Assembly: GCA_003024785.1 (NCBI GenBank)
Contig: PUQB01000261.1
Coordinates: 248,001-312,000, forward strand
Length of the DNA stretch: 64,000 nt
DNA from: Selaginella tamariscina
Taxonomy: Eukaryota > Streptophyta > Lycopodiopsida > Selaginellales > Selaginellaceae
Reading direction: 5' to 3'
Below, piece by piece: positions 40,410-52,592 of this stretch. Numbering within the stretch: the stretch's first letter is position 1; each line of letters begins with the position of its first letter. Under the pieces are notes generated by a model that saw only the letters and a program-made list of their open reading frames with translations, was not told the DNA's origin and ran no database searches. The position numbers and the translations under genes were made by a program.

Positions 40410-41379
40410 TATACCGTACCGTATATGATTAAACAATGATCAATATATTTTACCTAGGGAAATATAATTAATTACAATATATTAAAACAAACAATCTAAT
40501 ACGCTGTTTAAAAAAGAATATCTTTATATATATAATATATATGTATATGTCACTTATATATAGAGATTATCTTATATTCTATCAGCATCAGCACATTAAT
40601 GTATGTTCTTATAAAATTGTTACATTATATTTCATTAAACTCATTCTTTTAAAATATCTGAACTCTTCGGTTTGTTACAAACTATATCAAGTTGCAAAAG
40701 CTGTTTAAGAAATTGTTCAAAATATGCACAATCTTCTAAAAGATTCTAGAAATTAAAAAAAATAAAAAAATCAATGATCTAGAAATGTTCTTTCTATTTT
40801 ATATAAACTTGTTACATTATATTTCATTAAACTCGTTCATTTAAATATCTCTCAGATCTCCGGTTTATTACATACTATATCAAATTAAATTATATATGCT
40901 CTTGTAAAAGATTTTAAAATTAAAACATGTTTTATATATGTTTTTAACATGAACACCGTGAAACTGGCTTATTTTTACCTCTTTTAGTTTAAAACTTAAG
41001 CGTACACAGGTTTTACATTTTTTTAAAACTATAATATAACTTCAACTTTGATGTTCCTGGTATCTTAAACATGTTATAAATTAAAAAAAATAAAATATAA
41101 TTACAGTTAGTATTTTTTAAACGAAGAATTTTTTCAAGTGTGTATTAAAATAGAATTTACCCTATAATTGAAACTCTAATTTGAATACACATAATATATG
41201 ATATATAAATAGACATATTTATAATAATAAATATAAATTATGTGAAACATGGAGAGTTTAACATTATAATTCTTTAAAATTAAAACTTGAAGTTTGACAG
41301 CTGAAATCGTATGTGCAAGTTTTAAGTGTAACGTTTATATTTGAATTTGTTATGTTTTAGGGCTGGAGGTTTAGGGTTT
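40410..41379. other. AT-rich intergenic region with a diverged direct repeat and a telo-box
   Basis: A repeated segment of about 90 bases occurs at 40608-40700 and 40800-40890 (both contain TTACATTATATTTCATTAAA). A reverse telo-box TTAGGGTTT at 41371-41379 abuts the ATG of the next gene. No gene is seen. Confidence 0.7.
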
Positions 41380-43247
41380 ATGTGGCGGATGCATCTGCGG
41401 GTAAGTCTTCAGCTTCCTCTCTCGCTCACACACCATTGTGATGAGCTATGCATTTGTGATTCTTCAAGCAGAAATGGAATGCGTCTGCCAATTTCAGAAG
41501 ATCGTTGTGTATGGAGCCCAAGGGCAAATTCCCACACAATCAACATATAATTCTCCTCAGGGATTCACCAGGCTTCCAAGCCAGACTCATCAAAGAAGCA
41601 ATATTTCTTGTTCTTCAGAGAATATACGAGCCCCTCTTCCTCACATCTTGCCACGCATTCCGTCCTGGTCGTGGTTTTCACACAGGTGCGTACCGTGCGT
41701 GCGTGCGTGTGTGTGTAGAGAGAGAGAGATAGATAGATAGACACACATACATATGTGGATATATTGTATGTTCAACTAGCTCTCAACGTAATTATATAAG
41801 TATAAATGGAATATTCAGAGTCAATATAAATAAATAGAAGAATAGATATTGTTTACATGTCATTTAAAACAAGAATGTCTTATCAAGTACAGCTATGTAC
41901 TAATACATGTATACATATATTATATTAATAAATGTGTGTATAATCTTTATTTGTAGCTCTTCAGGATTTGCGTCACTGGATGGACGTTTCCTACTTCATC
42001 AGAGTCACTGTGAGGAACAAAACGGAGGCAGCTCCATTGCCCCAAGTTGAGGAATACATGCAAGACGTTGTACAAGGTAATTATATTGAATACTATATTA
42101 ATTGTGCATAAATGCATAATAACCTACACTGGCGCTACTCTGTGTGTGTGTGTTTTCGTGTTTAAATTAGTAGCATTTGAAACTTCTAAGAGACATTAGA
42201 GAGAGAGAGTTACTAATTGATTTTAATATATAACTAGATAGGATTCTTGTCGACGTTCTTCAGAACATGTTAGAGATGGGCCACATTGGCCTAGAGTGGA
42301 AAACACCTATAAAACACGATGGTTCCATACAAGGCAAGGGGCTTTCCTTTTTATGGACAAATATTTACTTACGTAGAACTGATAATATGGTTAAGGAGGA
42401 GCTTAAAAACGTGCTTAAGCTAAACAATGCGAAGAGTCAAAGATTGCAATACATTAGGAGTTCAGGAAATGTTTTAATTGGATACACAGGAGAGAACAAG
42501 GTATCTTGTGAGGCAATGTACGAGAACATTGTGACGTTTTTAGACGATCAGCAAGGCTTAACGGTAGATCCAAATCGTTCGGGTGTGACGCATTATACAC
42601 AGACTTTTGACTACTTGGGATTTGGTACGTTCATGTGCGTGTCTCTGTGTGTTGTACGCTTGTGCACCTATATATGTGTGTGTGTGGCTGAAACTGCATG
42701 TTCCGTTGCATGGTTCTCTCGGGAGTTTTGTTATAATCGAGTAGTATCTGTGTGTATATATATGCATTATGTCTATGTATTTTGTTTTTCAGGGATTTCT
42801 TATAAGCCAGTATTGAAAACAGAGAGTTATGAAGGGGAAATGCACCTGCATAGATTAAAGAGAGCCGTTGATATTCTCATACAAACGAGGAAGGAACACC
42901 TGGACCGTATATACTGGCACTACGCGAACGCTGTTACACACGCACTCGCAATTACGCTTAAGGAAGCTTTTGAGCGTGAGAGTCGTAAAGGAATGTGCCC
43001 GTCCGGGCTTAAAAAGGCAAAGATTAAGGTATGCATTATGTTCGAAAATTATTGCGAGTATATAATATAGTACTTTATAAATAAGCATATATTCATATGT
43101 TATAGTTGAGTATATAAATATGTAGGACAACAACTATCGACTTTCACATATTTATCTGAGTGCAATGTAAAACATAACATGCTGTAATCCAGTGTATATA
43201 CATGATCGAAACATGCGCTAAACGTTATTTCCATACCCACATATATC

Positions 43248-43286
<39 letters not shown>

Positions 43287-44975
43287 TCTCTCTCTCTCTC
43301 ACACACACAGGGTTTTTATAAATCAATAGGTTAACTAATAGTAAATCAATTTGAATGGTTTACTTAGATTTCTACCGAGCTTGAAGACGCACTGTATATA
43401 GAAAAGCTCCGATTTGAAAGGGTTAAAAATATAACAAACTCTGAAATACGAGGAATGCAAACAAACTCAGTTAAGGTGATCTGTGGGTTTAAGGACATAA
43501 TTAAGCGAGCTAAGGTTAATGATGTTTATGATCCTAAACCAAGCTCAACACTGCTCAATGAGCTGGTTAATCAAGTTTTGCCGAAGGAGATTGTACAAGC
43601 ATCCAGGAAGATTGATACCACGCTTAAGGCCTTCCAAAACAAGGTTTTACAAGCTGAACGGACGGCTAATAAGACTCGAGCCGTTGATCCCGAGCTTATA
43701 AAAACATGTCAACTGGTAAGGTGTGTGTGCATGTGTGTGCGCGTGCGTGTGTTGTCATTGGACAAGGCAAAGCACCATGTGTGTGTGTGTGTGTGTGTCT
43801 GTGTTTGTGCTTGTGTGGGCGTGGGTGTGTATGTCGCTTATATATACATCCATAAACGCGATATATATATTGTGTGTATGTGGATTTATTAATGTTTGGA
43901 TTTAATAGGTTCTACGTGGTTTTCGTGTGTGGATCTTAATGCCCTATAGATGAGCTTAAGAGTTTCTTAGAGAAGGCAGGATTTTTTAAGAGAGGAAAAG
44001 AAACACATAATACAAAGCTCTTCAACATGACAGATGAAGGCATTATCACACTCTATGCACACCTTGCCATAAGCATACTTAAGTATTACAGGTACTCAAT
44101 GATAATTATCATGTTCATAAATAATTACATTAATGCATAATTATTATTCACTATAAACCATCACTTAAAGTCTTCTCTCTCTCTCTCTCTCTCCACACAT
44201 ACATAGTTAAAGTTAAATACTTGTTATTTGTCATTATAATAACAGGTGCGTGAACAACCTAGCACAAGTTAGGCTGCTGGTGAACTACCATTTAAGATAC
44301 TCGTGCCTGCTTACAATCACTGGCAAACATAAGAAGTCGTTACCGTGGACCATAGAGAGGTATTAGTGGAAATGTGCGGGTGTGTGTACACGCGCGCCCG
44401 TGTGTGTGTGTGTGTGTGTGTTGTGTGTGTGTGGTGTGTTTAGAGAGAGAGACGAACGTAGTTATCATTATAATTGCTACTATATCATATATTATATTAA
44501 AGAGGGTTTGAAAATAATCATATATATCATTATGTAATGTTTTGCTTAATATATTATTATTTTAATACTATATATACATTTCAGGTATTCTAAGGATTTG
44601 ATAGTAAAAGTGGATGAGGAAGATGGTACAATTGTGAAGAGACCTTTCCCGAGTCGGAAACAGGTACTCTCCATGAAGCATGGGTTTTTTATGAGGCCCA
44701 GCCCGACACCACCATGGGAGATTCTTAAGAATATGCTCGAGCTGAGGAAGTCTGTGGACAGGGCAACTGCACAAAGAGAGTCAAGGGCTGGAAAGGTGTG
44801 TTATATGTGTGTGTGCGTGTGCGTATGTGTTTTGTTCATTATCTTGTTTTGTTGCAGGTTAACAAGGGAAGTTCTCTACTTGCTAACACTATTTTTATTT
44901 TGTATTATACGTTTCATAGTACATATAGTTATTACAGTTGCGTGTGTGTATAACATATATACGTACATACTCTAG
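41380..44975 (+). CDS. Nuclear-encoded group II intron maturase (RT-derived plus domain X)
   Basis: Exons inferred: 41380-41400, 41472-41685, 41957-42076, 42238-42624, 42793-43028, 43368-43715, 43909-44091, 44246-44359, 44585-44795, possibly one from 44858. Maturases assist splicing of mitochondrial group II introns. The RT part shows LIKEAIFLVLQRIYEPLFL and CHAFRPGRGFHTALQDLRHW. At the place of the catalytic YADD motif the sequence is YIRSSGNVLIGYTG (42450-42482), so the acidic residues are gone and it is probably a splicing-only protein. Domain X follows: PIDELKSFLEKAGFFKRG, LYAHLAISILKYYRCVNNL, VNYHLRYSCLLTITGKHKK, then YSKDLIVKV. In exon 7 a base is missing in the CCC at 43942-43944, where a stop interrupts the domain. 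The C-terminal end is uncertain; a Mutator-like element starts at 45055. Confidence 0.82.
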
Positions 44976-45000
44976 TGTGTGTGTGCGTGTGTCTATATAT

Positions 45001-45037
<37 letters not shown>

Positions 45038-45038
45038 G
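45001..45038. repeat. (TA)n(GA)n microsatellite next to the element insertion site
   Basis: A TA run then a GA run ends eight bases before the 9-bp target duplication of the Mutator-like element. Confidence 0.9.
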
Positions 45039-45054
45039 CATATACGGTGTGTGG

Positions 45055-45226
45055 GCCTCTGTCTATTTCTCCACCTGAACTTAATCTCTCTCCTACGTGG
45101 CACAAACGGTGCTTCCACTCCGCTGTCAGCCCATCCATATGCATCATGTCGCATGCCTCCCACATTACACGTGGCAATCTGTTTATTAGATTTTTTTAAG
45201 TTAAAGATTTTGATTAAATCCTAACA
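45055..45226 (+). repeat. Left terminal inverted repeat of the MULE
   Basis: About 172 bases pair with 48718-48893. The outer part is less AT-rich (CACGTGGCAATCTG at 45169-45182); the inner part is AT-rich. Confidence 0.95.
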
Positions 45227-45280
45227 TACTACACATGGAACTCGTGGAATAAACGTTACCTGATTTGGGGCAATAGGAAA

Positions 45281-48075
45281 ATGGTGGACGATGATACGGC
45301 CAATGATCATGGAGAGGTACATTTTTACTGTAGTTATTCTTTATTTAATTTTTAATTTATTTTAATAGATACCACCATGGTTAAAATCAGTGAAAAGCTT
45401 TGAACAAGAAGAGATTATTGCTGAAAAGTTAGAATGGACTTACTCAAACTCATATAAGTCCCCAAGCACCTATGTTTCTTTGGAGTGATGCTCAAAAGTT
45501 TGTGAATGGTGAGGCCAAAAAAGTACCAAAACAAAGTTTCTCAGGCGTACTTTGAAACAAATGTCAACGAACTTAAACAACCTAAACGGACAAGCTTCCT
45601 TAATAAGTGTTTTGTATTATTGTTCTTATGGACCAGCTGATCATAGACATGATCAAGTCGAGTTGAATAGCAAAAGAAGAAGGAAAGGCTCAATGAAAAG
45701 GGGGTGTTTATGCAAGTTTACCTTAAAACAACTATACTTATGGCCTAGTTATGCAGAGATTATATATCATCATAGGCATCACACTGATGAGGAAGGTTTG
45801 CCATGCCATGGTGCTAACGATCCTTCATCAGAAGATACCAAGGCTGCATTTCCTCCCACATTTTCTATTGACTTGCGCGAGTGGATCTATCACATGCTAT
45901 ATATGGGACACAATCCCACCCAAATATGGAATGAGCATATGGAAAAGGTTGTTGAGAAGGCAAAAGAGGTAAGAATGTTAGTTTTTCTTTTCCTTCCTTA
46001 TTAAAAAATTAATTGGTTTTCAATAATAGGGGCATGCTCTTGATAGAGATGACTTTCTACAAAAGAAAGACATATTAAACATAAATGCAAGGTTTGCAGC
46101 AGAAGTTTATGAAAAGGATCCTGTTGATGCACAAAGCACACGCCTTTGGGTTTTTAGAACCCTGAGTCTGTATTCTTTTATCAAGAACGATCAACTGATG
46201 AGATAACTCCATTCATTTTGGGGATTCAAACACCATGGCAACGAAGAAAAATGATAGAGTGTGGTCATCGTAGTCTTGTGGCTTGTGATGCCACATTTGG
46301 CACCAACAACCTTGGGGTATGTATCTATTACTTCTTTATATTTTTAAATAACTTAATTATTGATTTTATTTCAGTATCCATTGTACACGCTTATAGCATT
46401 TGACAGTCATTATAATGGCATCCCTATTGCATGGATCATTACATCAAGTGAGAAAATGCTTGATGCAAAACTATGGATGATATCTCTCCGAAATAAGCTT
46501 TTAGAAGTACAGAAGGATTGGAGTCCTCATGCTTTCATTGTAGATGATGCTCTAGCTGAGATTAATGCAATTCAGTAAGTTTTTAAATTTATACAACAAT
46601 TTTAAATAATTATTTTATTATTTACAGAGAAGTAATTCTTTTATTCTTTACAGAGAAGTCTTTAAGGTCAAAGTCATATTATGTATTTGGCACGTCCGTA
46701 GATGCTGGTTAAAACATCTGATGAAAAAAGTTAAGTCATGGGAGACACGGATAACAATTTTTAAAGCACTTGGCAATATTATGTATTGCCAATACACTGG
46801 ACATCAGGGATTGCAGACTCACATTCAAAAGCTGGTCCTTGACTTTGAGAAAACTTTTCAAGCAGAGAAAGAGTTTATGAGATATTTCAAAAGACAATGG
46901 TCTAGCAAAACAGGTATGTGGACTTCTTTTGACTCTTTATATGAATTTATTATTATATTTTGACAGAGTTATGGGTTGTAGCTGCACGTAACTTTCCCCA
47001 TGCAAATCAAGAAACAACTTCATCTATTGAAGCTTTTCATGCCAATATGAAAAGATCATTATCAGGAGAGAAAGTCTTTGGTTGTAACCGGAGAGTGGAT
47101 TGGCTTATTCATCACCTGACAACTAAAGTCCATACAAAATATTGGTATGTGGATCGTTGCAAACGTTTTGGTTATGTTAGAAATTGGAAGGATGAGCAGC
47201 TGATAAAGAACTCACTTTCTCAAGCTCAGGTGATAAAAGATGAACAGGTAAAATTTTTACAACCAGACATGTCAATGGCAACTGTACAATCTTCTCAAAA
47301 TCCAACCATTAACTACTTTGTATATGGAGTTGGAAGCCCATGGATGTGTTGCACATGTCCATGGGCTTGTAAGGGGAACATCTGCAAGCATCAGCTCAAG
47401 CTAGTTATGCTTAGTAGGCAACACACAATAGATCAAGTTTTTAATATATATCTTAAGGAAGGCCGTGACAACTTTACCAAAACACCTCCATCTATTTCTC
47501 CAGCTGAACTCAATTCACTTTGTGATGACTTTCCAGCAGAACCTATAAAAGTTCCCATGATGCTTAACTTTGAAGAGTTGGACTTGGAAGCACATACAGA
47601 ATGTGAGTTATTTATGGAAGTGACGGAAGGTGGTGCACCTCAAGATGCACAAGATGAGACATTTGGGCCATCTCAAGATAACATATCCGAAGTTCAATCA
47701 CTCCAGCAAGTGAATTCTAATACTTTGAGAGAGGAATTTGAAGAAATATTTCAGAAAGTTACAGGAAATCCAGCTTTAGAGAAGTACATGGGGACCTTGT
47801 TGAAGGATATGAGGCATAAGCTTATGTCTTTCATGAACCAGGAACAAGCTAGCATTTTACATCCTGCAACACCTTTTCAACAAATGGAAAGCACATACGG
47901 GAATTCTTTGCAACGTGTTAAGCCTGTTATTGAGAAAGTCTTTGGGAAAAAGAAAAGGAAAAGAGTAGCAGAAGATGAAGTACCTTGTGCACCAGCCTGG
48001 AGTAAAAAAATGATTAAGAAAAAAACAACTATGGTTTCACAGTTGCAGAAAAGAGCTGAAAAAGCCACTAAGTGA
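45281..48075 (+). CDS. MULE transposase (MULE domain plus SWIM zinc finger)
   Basis: The catalytic exons run from about 46164 to 48075 and splice in frame. DDE residues are visible: D in VACDATFGTNN, D in FIVDDALAEI, E in SSIEAFHANMKRSL. The SWIM finger is C-x-C-x-n-C-x-H (CCTCPWACKGNICKHQL). A basic tail KKKRKR near the C-terminus may be a nuclear signal. The N-terminal part (from 45281) carries a CLCKF...HHRHH metal-binding-like segment at 45700-45800. It is interrupted: frames change near 45430, 45540 and at the T-run 46151-46157 (LWVF to NPESVFFYQERS). The protein cuts and moves the element in the nucleus. Whether this copy is active depends on whether those breaks are real. Confidence 0.88.
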
Positions 48076-48717
48076 ATATAATTAATTTGGTTCACTTAAA
48101 ATATCCAACTTAGAACACATTTAAAAAAAAGCCTTGGGTGTTTTAACGTTTACCTTACAGGTTATAAAGAACATCTCTGAAGTCTACATAAATTGGTGGA
48201 GTGTCTTTTACCACTCAAAAACAGACAAAATATAATAAGAACATAACACATCAAAAGTATTTTAAATAAGACATGAAATTTATAAATATAAACATAAAAT
48301 AGAACGATTGCTAGCATCACCTACATGCTCTGTTTCCTTTTCCCACTAGAAATTTCTATAGGATCTTACCTATTGGTGCATCATTACTTCCACATACCTG
48401 TCCAATGAAAGCTTGAAGCAACAGCCTAATACATGGCACCATGCCTCATATCCACTCTATTGTCCTCAATTCTGTCACAGCCCATGGCTCATCCCGGTGT
48501 TGCATGATGTCTCTGCTCTCTCACTTGTCAACGAAACACATTGTAGGTGCAATCTTGATAGTTCCATTCCTTGTCTGGGACATGCTCCAGTAGTGGATTC
48601 AGACAATCCATATGCCAATATAATGTGCAATGGCTATAACTTGTACACACCGCAAATGGCATCACTATCACAAAAGAAAGCACTATGTATCATAAGAAAG
48701 GAGATTTAGAAAAAATG
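48076..48717. other. MULE 3' internal non-coding region
   Basis: Sequence between the transposase stop and the right inverted repeat. A 98-codon frame at 48413-48709 has no recognisable family and is probably incidental. Confidence 0.6.
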
Positions 48718-48893
48718 TGTTAAGATTTAATTAAAATCTTTAACTTAAAAAAATCTAATAAACAGATTGCCACGTGTAATGTGGGAGGCATGCGACATGA
48801 TGCATCATATGGATGGGCTGACAGCGGAGTGGAAGCACCGTTTGTGCCACGTAGGAGAGAGATTTAAGTTCAGGTGGAGAAATAGACAGAGGC
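48718..48893 (-). repeat. Right terminal inverted repeat of the MULE
   Basis: About 176 bases, the reverse complement of 45055-45226 apart from small indels and a few substitutions; the target duplication follows directly. Confidence 0.95.
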
Positions 48894-49095
48894 GGTGTGT
48901 GGCATGAAATTTAACACGCTGGACTCTTCGCCTGCATTGCACGTACAGTGAAAACCTTTTACAGATGGCAGTTCAGCATGTGTTAATACACGTACACGGG
49001 TATGTGTTATGTATATACAAACACAGACATATGTATGCAGAATATCCTGTCTTATTTGCAGGGGAATATTCCATTGCATATATTTACTATCCCAA

Positions 49096-50449
49096 ATGGA
49101 GAATCAGGGCAAAGAGATGGCTTGGATATTGTTTGCAGAGTATACAGCAGATGTATATCTGTTGTATATAGTTCTGTACACAATTGCATCAGGTCCACTA
49201 CTGGCATACTTGGAATTATCTGGCAAACTTCAACTAAGCTACTCGAAATTCGGTACCGACAAGGAACCACTGGGCTCTATACCAAGTAAGCTAGCGATGT
49301 TCTTGTATTATGCACCTCCTGCTGCATTAGCGGCTTCGCTAATCTCATTTAAGCTTGTGGGTTATCCTGATTTGAACGGATTTATGAGGCCGGAGCAACC
49401 CAGTTTGAGGTTCTTAGTTCTATCTTCTGCAGTGTTTGTTCATTTCTTTAAGAGAGTCCTCGAGGTATGTACGCTCTGTGCGTGTGTGTGTGTGTGTGCG
49501 TGGTCGGCATAATATACAGTCACTCAATACGACAAACAGTTCATTGTGTTTTGACTATTGTGTAACACTCACTCAAAATATAATAGGAATAATTATATAT
49601 AATTAATAATAATTATTAATAATTATAATTATAATAGAATGGCATATTATATTTTATATTTTTAAGTAAATTTTTTAAAATAGAATATAATTCAATTTTG
49701 GTGAATTAATATGATTAAAAAAACGATTGAGTATTTTTAAAGTCTCTCTCTCTCACACACACACACAGATTTAATTTATCTGTCTAATGTTTTAATTCAA
49801 ACAGGTTTTGTTTGTACACAAATACTCAGGAAATGCTGGCGTTTTTAGTAGCTTTATGATTATGTTTTTTTACACATTTAGTTCGGTGGTCCTGCTTTAT
49901 GCACAGGATGTTGCGGAAGTGTTAGCACCTCCCTCACTCAACTTGATGTGGGTTGGCATTGTCTTCTTCCTTGTGGGAATCACTGGCAATTTCTACCATC
50001 ATTACTTGCTCGCACAGCTCAGGTCTGGAAAGAAGCAGGATGATTCCGGGCATAAGAGGTAAGTTGTGTGTGTGTGTGTGTGTGTGTGATGAGAGAGAGA
50101 GAAAGAGGCGTGTGTATACAGTAGCATATGTTATGTGTGTGTGGTGTGTGAGAGAGAGAGAGAGGGAAAGGGACGTGTGTATACATCTAAACCTCGACCA
50201 GCATTCTTCTATGTATATGTATGGGTAATCGTATGTTCTACGTATATACATTTAGACATACGCATTATGTTATACATGTAATATGCATTTTTATGTTTAG
50301 CTTTATTCACACACTCGTAGTATACATACACATCTACAGCATATATACATGCATACAGGCACGTTATATCTGCATGCATAAACCTAAGTACCTTCACATA
50401 TATAGCTTTGTATTGTGTGTATGTGGCTGCCATTTAGACATAAGAAACA

Positions 50450-50491
<42 letters not shown>

Positions 50492-50852
50492 CTTTATGGT
50501 TACAAACACAAAGATTGAACACAATACACACAAATATATGCATATAATAATATATAAACTGTGTGTGTGTGTGTGTGTGTGTTTGTGTGTGTGTGAATCT
50601 AATTATATACTTGCCAGGTACGCGGTACCACACGGAGGACTATTTGAGTTGGTTGCATGTCCGCATTATTTATTTGAGATCGTAGATTTCATGGGATTGG
50701 CAATGATATCTCAGACGACAGTCGGGTTTTGCACGTTCTGTTTAGTTGCTTCATATCTCATTTCCAGAAGTATTTCTACAAGGCAGTGGTATTCAAAGAA
50801 GATCGATGGCTTCCCGGAGAGCAGGAAGGCAATAATCCCATATATTTTATGA
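49096..50852 (+). CDS. Steroid 5-alpha-reductase family enzyme (At5g16010-like)
   Basis: Three exons (49096-49464, 49805-50058, 50618-50852) splice in frame to 285 residues. The family reduces the delta-4 or enoyl double bond of steroid-like or lipid substrates with NADPH in ER membranes. Diagnostic C-terminal motifs are seen: FVHKYSG, GITGNFYHHYLLAQLR, YAVPHGGLFELVACPHYLFE, then R.ISTRQWY..KI..FPESRKAIIPYIL. Several hydrophobic membrane segments occur in the N-terminal two thirds. The motifs match my memory of the Arabidopsis At5g16010 group rather than DET2; substrate unknown. ATG 49096 opens the frame (MENQGKEMAW); a second ATG at 49117 is possible. Both introns start with GT-rich or CA/CT microsatellite sequence. 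No frame break. Confidence 0.9.
50059..50617. repeat. Microsatellite-filled intron of the reductase gene
   Basis: (GT)n(GA)n tracts occur at about 50065-50106, 50140-50165 and 50452-50491, with another GT run at 50563-50595, all within this single intron. Confidence 0.9.
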
Positions 50853-50999
50853 CACTTATTAATTATTAATTAATTACGCTAATTTATGAACAAGTTACTT
50901 TTTTTATTATAAAAACACTGGAACATTTCATACTAAATTTATCATATTTATTAAATGTAAAATATATTGATGTACATTTTTAAGTGATTAAAGAATTAA

Positions 51000-52520
51000 T
51001 TAAACAGAGTTCCTGTGGAGAACACCCATTCTTCTCTTATCTTCTCTAGCCTGACTAATAACAATAACGACTCCACCACAGAAGGCAAATGCCACAGCTG
51101 CCATTACTCCGACTGTCATCGGCCGGTTAAACACAGTCTTAAGTATCGGCATTCTCTCAGTGCGTGTCGCCTGCCGGTAACCACGGGAACTCTGCTGTCC
51201 GGTCTGCTCGGCTTTCAAGCTCGGTGGAAAATGACTGTAACAAAGACTCATGTCAAGCGCGTGTGTGTGGTGTGTGTGTGTGAGAGAGAGAGAAAAGCTT
51301 TTCAAGAGTAAGTTTTCATGATAAGCTAGTTTCTATTAGAGCAGCTTATACATATGCCTATAACATTATAACTTGAAATAAATGAAGAGCGATAATGTTA
51401 TACACCTCCATCCATACCCAACAAAGAAGTCATTATAGCTCTCTCTCACACACACACACTCGCATACGTGTGTGTATATGTATGTGTGAGAGGGAGAACT
51501 TCTCAAAAGTAAGTTTCAAAACAACTCGATGATAAACTAGTTTCTATTAGTGCAGCTTATACATATGCCTATTAACATTAATAGGCATATATAAATAAAG
51601 AGAGATAATGTTATACACCTCCATCCATACCCAACAAAGAAGTCATTATAGCTCTCTCTCTCACACACACGCACACGTGTGTGTATATGTATGTGTGAGA
51701 GGGAGAAAAACAAGTCGATGATAAGCTAGTTTCTATTAGTGCAGCTTATACATATGCCTATTAACATTATAACTTGAAATAAATGAAGAGCGATAATGTT
51801 ATACACCTCCATCCATACCCAACAAAGAAGTCATTATAGCTCTCTCTCTCACACACACACTTGCACACGTGTGTGTATATGTATGTGTGAGAGGGAGAGC
51901 TTCTCAAAAGTAAGTTTTCAAAACAAGTCGATGATAAGTTAGTTTCTATTAGTGCAGCTTATACATATGCCTATTAACAGTATAACTTGAAATAAATGAA
52001 GAGCGATAATGTTATACACCTCCATCCATACCCAACAAAGAAGTTATTATAGCTCTCTCTCTCACACACACACTTGCACACGTGTGTGTGTATGTGTGTG
52101 TGAGAGGGAGAGCTTCTCAAAAGTAAGTTTTCAAAACAAGTCGATGATAAGCTAGTTTCTATTAGTGCAGCTTATACATATGCCTATTAACATTATAACT
52201 TGAAATAAATGAAGAGCGATAATGTTATACACCTCCATCCATACCCAACAAAGAAGTTATTATAGCTCTCTCTCTCACACACACACTCGCACACGCGTGT
52301 GTATATGTATGTATGTAAGTATCTATATGTGTGTGTATGTATATGTTTTGTGAGAGGGAGAGCTTCTCAAAAGTAAGTTGCACTCGAGTATGCCTATAAC
52401 TTGAAATAAATGAAGCCATACCCAACAAAGAAATCATTATAACTCTCTCTCTCTCACACACACACGCACACGTGTGTATATGTCTGTATGTATATGTATA
52501 TGTATGTGTGTGTGTATAAT

Positions 52521-52592
<72 letters not shown>

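Larger units (their letters stand above)
45055..48893 (+). mobile_element. Complete Mutator-like DNA transposon (MULE)
   Basis: A 3,839-bp element is bounded by long terminal inverted repeats starting GCCTCTGTCTATTTCTCCAC on the left and ending with the reverse complement on the right. A perfect 9-bp target duplication GGTGTGTGG flanks it at 45046-45054 and 48894-48902. Nine-base duplications and long inverted repeats are diagnostic of Mutator-type elements. It carries a DDE transposase with a SWIM finger. The inverted repeats differ by only a 3-base and a 1-base indel plus a few substitutions, which implies recent insertion. It lies between the maturase and reductase genes. Confidence 0.95.

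Noticed and set aside
48413..48709. 98-codon frame at the 3' end of the MULE
   Set aside because: No recognisable motif, and the position after the transposase stop inside the element suggests a chance frame; not called as a gene.
51296..52470. Regular repeat array resembling a CRISPR-like structure
   Set aside because: Units are about 200 bases and nearly identical throughout, with no short repeat/unique spacer pattern, and the DNA is a plant intron; it is a minisatellite.
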